A DNA stretch of 9,928 nucleotides from positions 3,800 through 13,727 of the forward strand of contig DFFO01000055.1 in assembly GCA_002369255.1 (NCBI GenBank). Direction: 5' to 3'. Numbering within the stretch: the first letter of the stretch is position 1; every line of letters begins with the position of its first letter. The notes beneath the pieces were generated by a model. It searched no databases, had not been told where the DNA came from, and saw nothing but the letters and a program-made list of their open reading frames with translations. Positions 7,183 to 9,928 of the stretch are shown in pieces. This DNA comes from Lachnospiraceae bacterium UBA3774 (GTDB taxonomy: Bacteria > Bacillota > Clostridia > Lachnospirales > Lachnospiraceae). The position numbers and the translations under genes are program-made.

Positions 7183-7707
7183 ATGGCTGATTTCTTAAAA
7201 AAATACATCGATGACATTTCTACGGTGGAGCCGTGCACAAAAGAGGAAAACGCTTTTTTGGCCGACAGACTTATAAAAGGCGACGCCTCGGCAAAGACAC
7301 GGCTGGTGGAAGGAAACCTTCGGTTTGCGATAGAACAGGCTGCAAAATATGAAGAGTCCGGAGCTCTTGCTGACGAGCTTGTTGCGGAAGCAAACGTGGC
7401 GCTGATGGAAGCGGTTATCCGTTACGAACAGGAGAGGGTAGCGTCGGATTTTGAAGAGTATATTGCAAAGGCCATAGATCATGCGATCAATGAATTTGTA
7501 GAGGCGGAGGGACGCGGAAAACTCGCTGCCGGAAAACTTGAGGCAGAGGCCAACAGGCTGCTTGAGATCACGCGCGATTTCGAGGAAGAACATGAACGGC
7601 CCGCCACGCTCGAAGAACTATCCGATCTGATGGGTCTTGAGCAGGATGAAATAGAGCGCATTGTCAGAACCTCATACAGCGCGATAAAACTCGGTGACCG
7701 CAGCTGA
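7183..7707 (+). CDS. Divergent sigma-70-like protein lacking region 4
   Basis: The 174-residue protein lines up with primary sigma factors from region 1.2 to region 3. YIDDISTVEPCTKEENAFLA (8-27) matches region 1.2. LVEGNLRFAIEQAAKY (41-56) and ELVAEANVALMEAVIRYE (65-82) match regions 2.1-2.2. DFEEEHERPATLEELSDLMG (132-151) matches region 3. It ends where sigma would enter the 3.2 finger, so region 4, which reads the -35 box, is absent. The region 2.3-2.4 stretch that melts and reads the -10 box (FSTYATWWIRQAI in RpoD) is replaced by FEEYIAKAIDHAI, with no tryptophan. It may bind core polymerase without recognising a promoter, or have another role (inference). ATG at 7183 has AAGGAG (7171-7176) six bases upstream, and it sits 16 bases after hemW, probably co-transcribed. 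Function unknown. Confidence 0.8.
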   Translation: MADFLKKYIDDISTVEPCTKEENAFLADRLIKGDASAKTRLVEGNLRFAIEQAAKYEESGALADELVAEANVALMEAVIRYEQERVASDFEEYIAKAIDHAINEFVEAEGRGKLAAGKLEAEANRLLEITRDFEEEHERPATLEELSDLMGLEQDEIERIVRTSYSAIKLGDRS

Positions 7708-7766
7708 AGCGTTTTGCCGCGTGATCAGTAAGCGCGGACTTTACCGTTTTTTCACAAAACAGGCAC

Positions 7767-7795
7767 TTGCGTGCGCCTGCAAATTGTATTAGAAT
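7767..7795 (+). promoter_or_regulatory. Possible promoter of the ireB-ruvX block
   Basis: TTGCGT (7767-7772) and TAGAAT (7790-7795) are 17 bases apart in the 134-base gap after the sigma-like gene. The -10 is good (five of six) and the -35 weak (three of six). The gap is far longer than any other spacing in this block, which favours an internal promoter, but read-through from lepA is not excluded. Confidence 0.4.
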
Positions 7796-7841
7796 AAATA
7801 ACAGATTGTTTTGACGTAATAATAGGTTAAAAGAGGCAGAT

Positions 7842-8105
7842 ATGGCAGAAAGAGGAACACAGGACATACCTTCATTAAAGGCTCTTCGGGTGCCGGTCAG
7901 CGAAGTGCTTGAGAGAGTTTATCAGGCGCTTGTTGAAAAGGGCTACAACCCTGTAAATCAGATTGTCGGTTATATCATGTCCGGCGATCCGACTTATATT
8001 ACCAGCTACGGAGGAGCGCGTGCGATGATATCAAAAGTCGACAGAGACGAGCTTCTCGAGGAGCTTGTTTCTACTTACATCCAGTCAAAGCAGGAAGCAT
8101 ATTGA
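7842..8105 (+). CDS. ireB: IreB family regulatory protein (UPF0297, YrzL)
   Basis: IreB is a small cytoplasmic protein that, in Enterococcus, acts downstream of the PASTA kinase IreK in cell-wall stress and cephalosporin resistance. The 87-residue protein has the family core KGYNPVNQIVGYIMSGDPTYI without gap or change of register (33-53), followed by the acidic RDELLEELVSTYI (68-80). The N-terminus is odd: the usual Thr-x-x-Phe stretch around the kinase-modified threonines is not recognisable. Only one threonine (Thr6) occurs in the first 50 residues, so phosphorylation control cannot be assumed. The ribosome site AAAGAGG is modest. ruvX follows 18 bases later, the order conserved across Firmicutes, where alaS often lies upstream; here it does not. 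Confidence 0.93.
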   Translation: MAERGTQDIPSLKALRVPVSEVLERVYQALVEKGYNPVNQIVGYIMSGDPTYITSYGGARAMISKVDRDELLEELVSTYIQSKQEAY

Positions 8106-8123
8106 TTTTCAGAAAGGATTGAT

Positions 8124-8576
8124 ATGCGTATATTAGGCCTTGACTACGGGAGTGTGACCATCGGGGTGGCGGTTACGGATCCCTTGATGATGACAGCACA
8201 GTGTCTGACCACGATCAAAAGAAAGTCGGAAAACAAACTCCGTCAGACTTTTGCCGCGCTTGAGGCCATTATTGATGAATATCACATAGAAAAGATCGTA
8301 CTCGGCTTTCCGGTAAATATGAACGATACTTTGGGGGAGCGGGCGCTAAAGACTCTCGAATTTCGGGACAGGCTTACAAAACGCGTCGGGCTCCCTGTTA
8401 TTTTGTGGGATGAGAGGCTGACCACCGCCCGGGCGCAGGAAATACTCGATGAGACAGGCTTTAAAAAAGACCGAGCCTCGCGAAAACAGATCATAGATCA
8501 GCTTGCAGCTCAGCTGATACTGCAAAATTATATGGACTATATCAGCGGCGGCGGAAAGGATGAGGATCTGCCGTAA
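8124..8576 (+). CDS. ruvX: RuvX/YqgF-family RNase H-fold nuclease
   Basis: This is a YqgF-family protein with an RNase H-like fold, described as a putative Holliday junction resolvase and also linked to 16S rRNA 5'-end processing. The 150-residue length is typical. Family motifs are present: GLDYGSVTIGVAV (5-17, Asp7), VLGFPVNMN (59-67), DERLTT (96-101, Glu97) and IIDQLAAQLIL (123-133, Asp125). These supply the expected acidic active-site residues. AAAGGA (8113-8118) sets the ATG. It lies between ireB and the DUF1292 gene, as in Bacillus (yrzL-yrrK-yrzB), and is almost certainly co-transcribed with them. Confidence 0.95.
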   Translation: MRILGLDYGSVTIGVAVTDPLMMTAQCLTTIKRKSENKLRQTFAALEAIIDEYHIEKIVLGFPVNMNDTLGERALKTLEFRDRLTKRVGLPVILWDERLTTARAQEILDETGFKKDRASRKQIIDQLAAQLILQNYMDYISGGGKDEDLP

Positions 8577-8590
8577 GGCAGGACAATTAT

Positions 8591-8845
8591 ATGGAAAAAC
8601 TTACTTTTAAAGGTGATAACGACGAAATAGAATTATTTGTGCTCGAAACCACGAGACTCGGCGGCGTGGATTATGTGCTTGCGTCCGATAGGGCGGTAGG
8701 AGACGGCGAATGTTATATATTGAAGGACGTTTCAGACCCCGGCTCATCGGAAAGCATTTATGAACCGGTTTCGGACGAACATGAGCTTGATTATCTTGCC
8801 GGCATATTTGCCGAGCTTGTGGAAGACGCTGATATAGAGTTTTAA
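8591..8845 (+). CDS. DUF1292 family protein (YrzB-like)
   Basis: This small acidic protein of 84 residues has no signal peptide or membrane segment. It shows the DUF1292 pattern: a DNDEIELFVLETT start like the family's D-E-x-x-x-F-x-hydrophobic-E, a YVLAS strand, a YILKDV strand, and an acidic C-terminal helix (about 61-84). The molecular function of the family is unknown. The assignment rests on this pattern and on position, since the family gene regularly sits between ruvX and mltG in Firmicutes. AGGCAGGA (8576-8583) serves as ribosome site, its first base being the last base of the ruvX stop codon. The next gene starts one base after its stop. Confidence 0.88.
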   Translation: MEKLTFKGDNDEIELFVLETTRLGGVDYVLASDRAVGDGECYILKDVSDPGSSESIYEPVSDEHELDYLAGIFAELVEDADIEF

Positions 8846-8846
8846 T

Positions 8847-9308
8847 ATGGCAGCAGGAAAAACCGTAAAAACAAAACAGCAGTCCGCCGGAACAAAAAAG
8901 AGAAAGGCAATGGTGGGCAAAATGGCGGGGTCGGTCTTATTCAGGATCCTCGTTATTGTTTTGCTTATTACCGTGATTTTTTTTGTTGTCGGGAAAATGT
9001 ATCGCTTCGGTTACGGCCTGTTTTCGCAGGAAGCGGTCGATGAGGCTCCCGGCAAAGAAGTAAAGGTCCTTATTACGGAAAATATGTCAAATGATACGGT
9101 CGCGAAGCTTTTTGAGCAAAAAGGTCTCGTAAAGGACGCTTCCGTTTTCGGGATCCAGATACGGTTTTTTACAAGCTCGTCTTACAAGGTAATGCCCGGA
9201 GAATATACGCTCAATACTTCCATGACGCCGCGGGAACTGATAAAATCAATATGTGACGAGGTCGAAGCGGAAACTACCGAAAAAGAATATCTGGGGCTTT
9301 ACGACTGA
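8847..9308 (+). CDS. Short MltG/YceG-like membrane protein without catalytic domain
   Basis: The 153-residue protein has a basic N-terminus (1-26, many Lys), one membrane helix (about 28-49) and an extracellular part. Residues about 70-138 match the LysM-like region at the front of MltG. They have the rhythm KEVKVLITENMSNDTVAKLF, QKGLVKDASVF, VMPGEYTLNTSMTPRELIKSI. Full MltG (about 340 residues in E. coli) is a lytic transglycosylase that cuts nascent peptidoglycan. Its catalytic domain with the key glutamate is absent here. The next gene starts nine bases after the stop, so there is no room for a frameshifted remainder. The gene occupies the place of mltG (Bacillus yrrL). No Shine-Dalgarno is visible before the ATG, one base after the DUF1292 stop, so it is probably translated by coupling. 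It may bind glycan or scaffold (inference). Confidence 0.82.
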   Translation: MAAGKTVKTKQQSAGTKKRKAMVGKMAGSVLFRILVIVLLITVIFFVVGKMYRFGYGLFSQEAVDEAPGKEVKVLITENMSNDTVAKLFEQKGLVKDASVFGIQIRFFTSSSYKVMPGEYTLNTSMTPRELIKSICDEVEAETTEKEYLGLYD

Positions 9309-9316
9309 CTATAAAA

Positions 9317-9928
9317 ATGGATCGTGAAAGAATATCATCATATCTGCACAGCCTTGAGACAGAACAAAACAATGTGATAAATGACATCGAAGTTTTTGCG
9401 GGGGAACACAATATTCCCATTGCAAAAAAAGATACGGTGTCATTTTTGCAGACTGTAACAAAAATAAAAAAGCCTCTGCGTATCCTTGAAGTCGGAACGG
9501 CGATAGGATACAGCGCCATCCTGATGACAATGTCTGCCGGCGAAGGCTGCGAAACGGTCAGCATCGAAAAAAAAGAAGAAAACTACCGTCTTGCCATTGC
9601 AAACATAGAGCGGGCAAAAAAAGAAGGTCTTCTTGACGGCAAAAAAATCAGCCTCATCCTTGGCGACGCCGCTAAGGAGCTGCAGCGGTTAGACGGGGAG
9701 TTCGATCTAATCTTTATGGACGCCGCAAAGGCTCAGTATGTAGTCTGGCTGCCGCTGATAAAAAGGCTTTTGTCAGACGGGGCGGTTCTTTTTTCTGACA
9801 ATGTTTTTCAGGATGAAACGATTTTTGAGTCAAAATTTGCGATCGAAAGGCGCGACCGGACCATTCATAAAAGAATGCGGCAGTATTTGTATGAACTGAC
9901 GCACAGCAGCTGCTTTGTCACAAGCATC
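9317..9928 (+). CDS. trmR: TrmR-like SAM-dependent O-methyltransferase (partial, 3' end cut)
   Basis: This frame is open for 204 codons from the ATG at 9317 to the window edge, with no stop reached. The product is a class I SAM methyltransferase: motif I ILEVGTAIGYSA (56-67), the acidic VSIEKKEENY after the next strand (81-90), FDLIFMDAAKAQY (129-141) and VLFSDNVF (157-164). The N-terminal EHNIP (30-34) and this motif set match the YrrM/TrmR family. TrmR methylates 5-hydroxyuridine at the tRNA wobble position (U34) to give mo5U in Gram-positive bacteria. The position after the mltG-like gene is that of Bacillus yrrM, which supports the name over a generic caffeoyl-CoA-type methyltransferase. 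Family members are about 210-220 residues, so only a short tail is missing. There is no clear ribosome site before the ATG, so coupled translation is likely. Confidence 0.85.
   Translation, partial: MDRERISSYLHSLETEQNNVINDIEVFAGEHNIPIAKKDTVSFLQTVTKIKKPLRILEVGTAIGYSAILMTMSAGEGCETVSIEKKEENYRLAIANIERAKKEGLLDGKKISLILGDAAKELQRLDGEFDLIFMDAAKAQYVVWLPLIKRLLSDGAVLFSDNVFQDETIFESKFAIERRDRTIHKRMRQYLYELTHSSCFVTSI

Noticed and set aside
7717..7750. Intrinsic terminator after the sigma-like gene (CCGCG/CGCGG stem followed by TTTTTT)
   Set aside because: The stem is only five pairs with an 11-base loop, and the T run begins about nine bases after the stem. It is too weak to call, although partial termination here cannot be excluded.

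Overview
The window looks like chromosomal DNA of a low-to-moderate GC Firmicute, most likely class Clostridia. The reasons are strong AGGAGG-type ribosome sites, frequent ATA and AGA codons, a K+-dependent membrane pyrophosphatase, an FMN-riboswitch-controlled ECF riboflavin transporter, and two gene neighbourhoods conserved in Firmicutes. These are lepA-hemW, and the block that in Bacillus subtilis reads yrzL-yrrK-yrzB-yrrL-yrrM. All recognised genes lie on the + strand. I cannot name the genus.

Layout. Bases 1-255 hold a tandem array of a 63-bp unit, each carrying a 9-bp inverted repeat. The array continues off the left edge, and I do not think it encodes protein. A promoter at 301-329 then drives a zinc-ribbon/DUF2569 membrane protein (387-1073). 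A second promoter and a complete FMN riboswitch (1142-1253) precede ribU (1254-1925), whose start codon abuts the aptamer. A third promoter precedes hppA, a K+-dependent, probably Na+- or H+-pumping pyrophosphatase (2054-4060), which ends in a strong intrinsic terminator.

From 4146 onward a second transcription block begins with an extended -10 promoter set into the terminator tail. It contains lepA (EF4, 4190-6004), hemW (6015-7166) and a divergent sigma-70-like protein without region 4 (7183-7707). After a 134-bp gap with a possible internal promoter comes ireB (7842-8105), ruvX (8124-8576), a DUF1292 gene (8591-8845), a short MltG/YceG-like membrane protein without the catalytic domain (8847-9308), and a trmR-like tRNA methyltransferase that runs off the right edge (9317-9928).

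How the genes fit together. The left half is membrane physiology: vitamin uptake under FMN feedback and an ion pump powered by pyrophosphate. The right half is housekeeping for translation, tRNA modification, heme handling, cell-wall signalling and RNA/DNA processing. The less ordinary parts are the hairpin repeat array, the sigma-like protein lacking region 4, the MltG-like protein lacking its catalytic domain, the divergent N-terminus of IreB, and the riboswitch whose ribosome site is built into the aptamer. I see no transposase, phage gene, CRISPR array, tRNA or rRNA.
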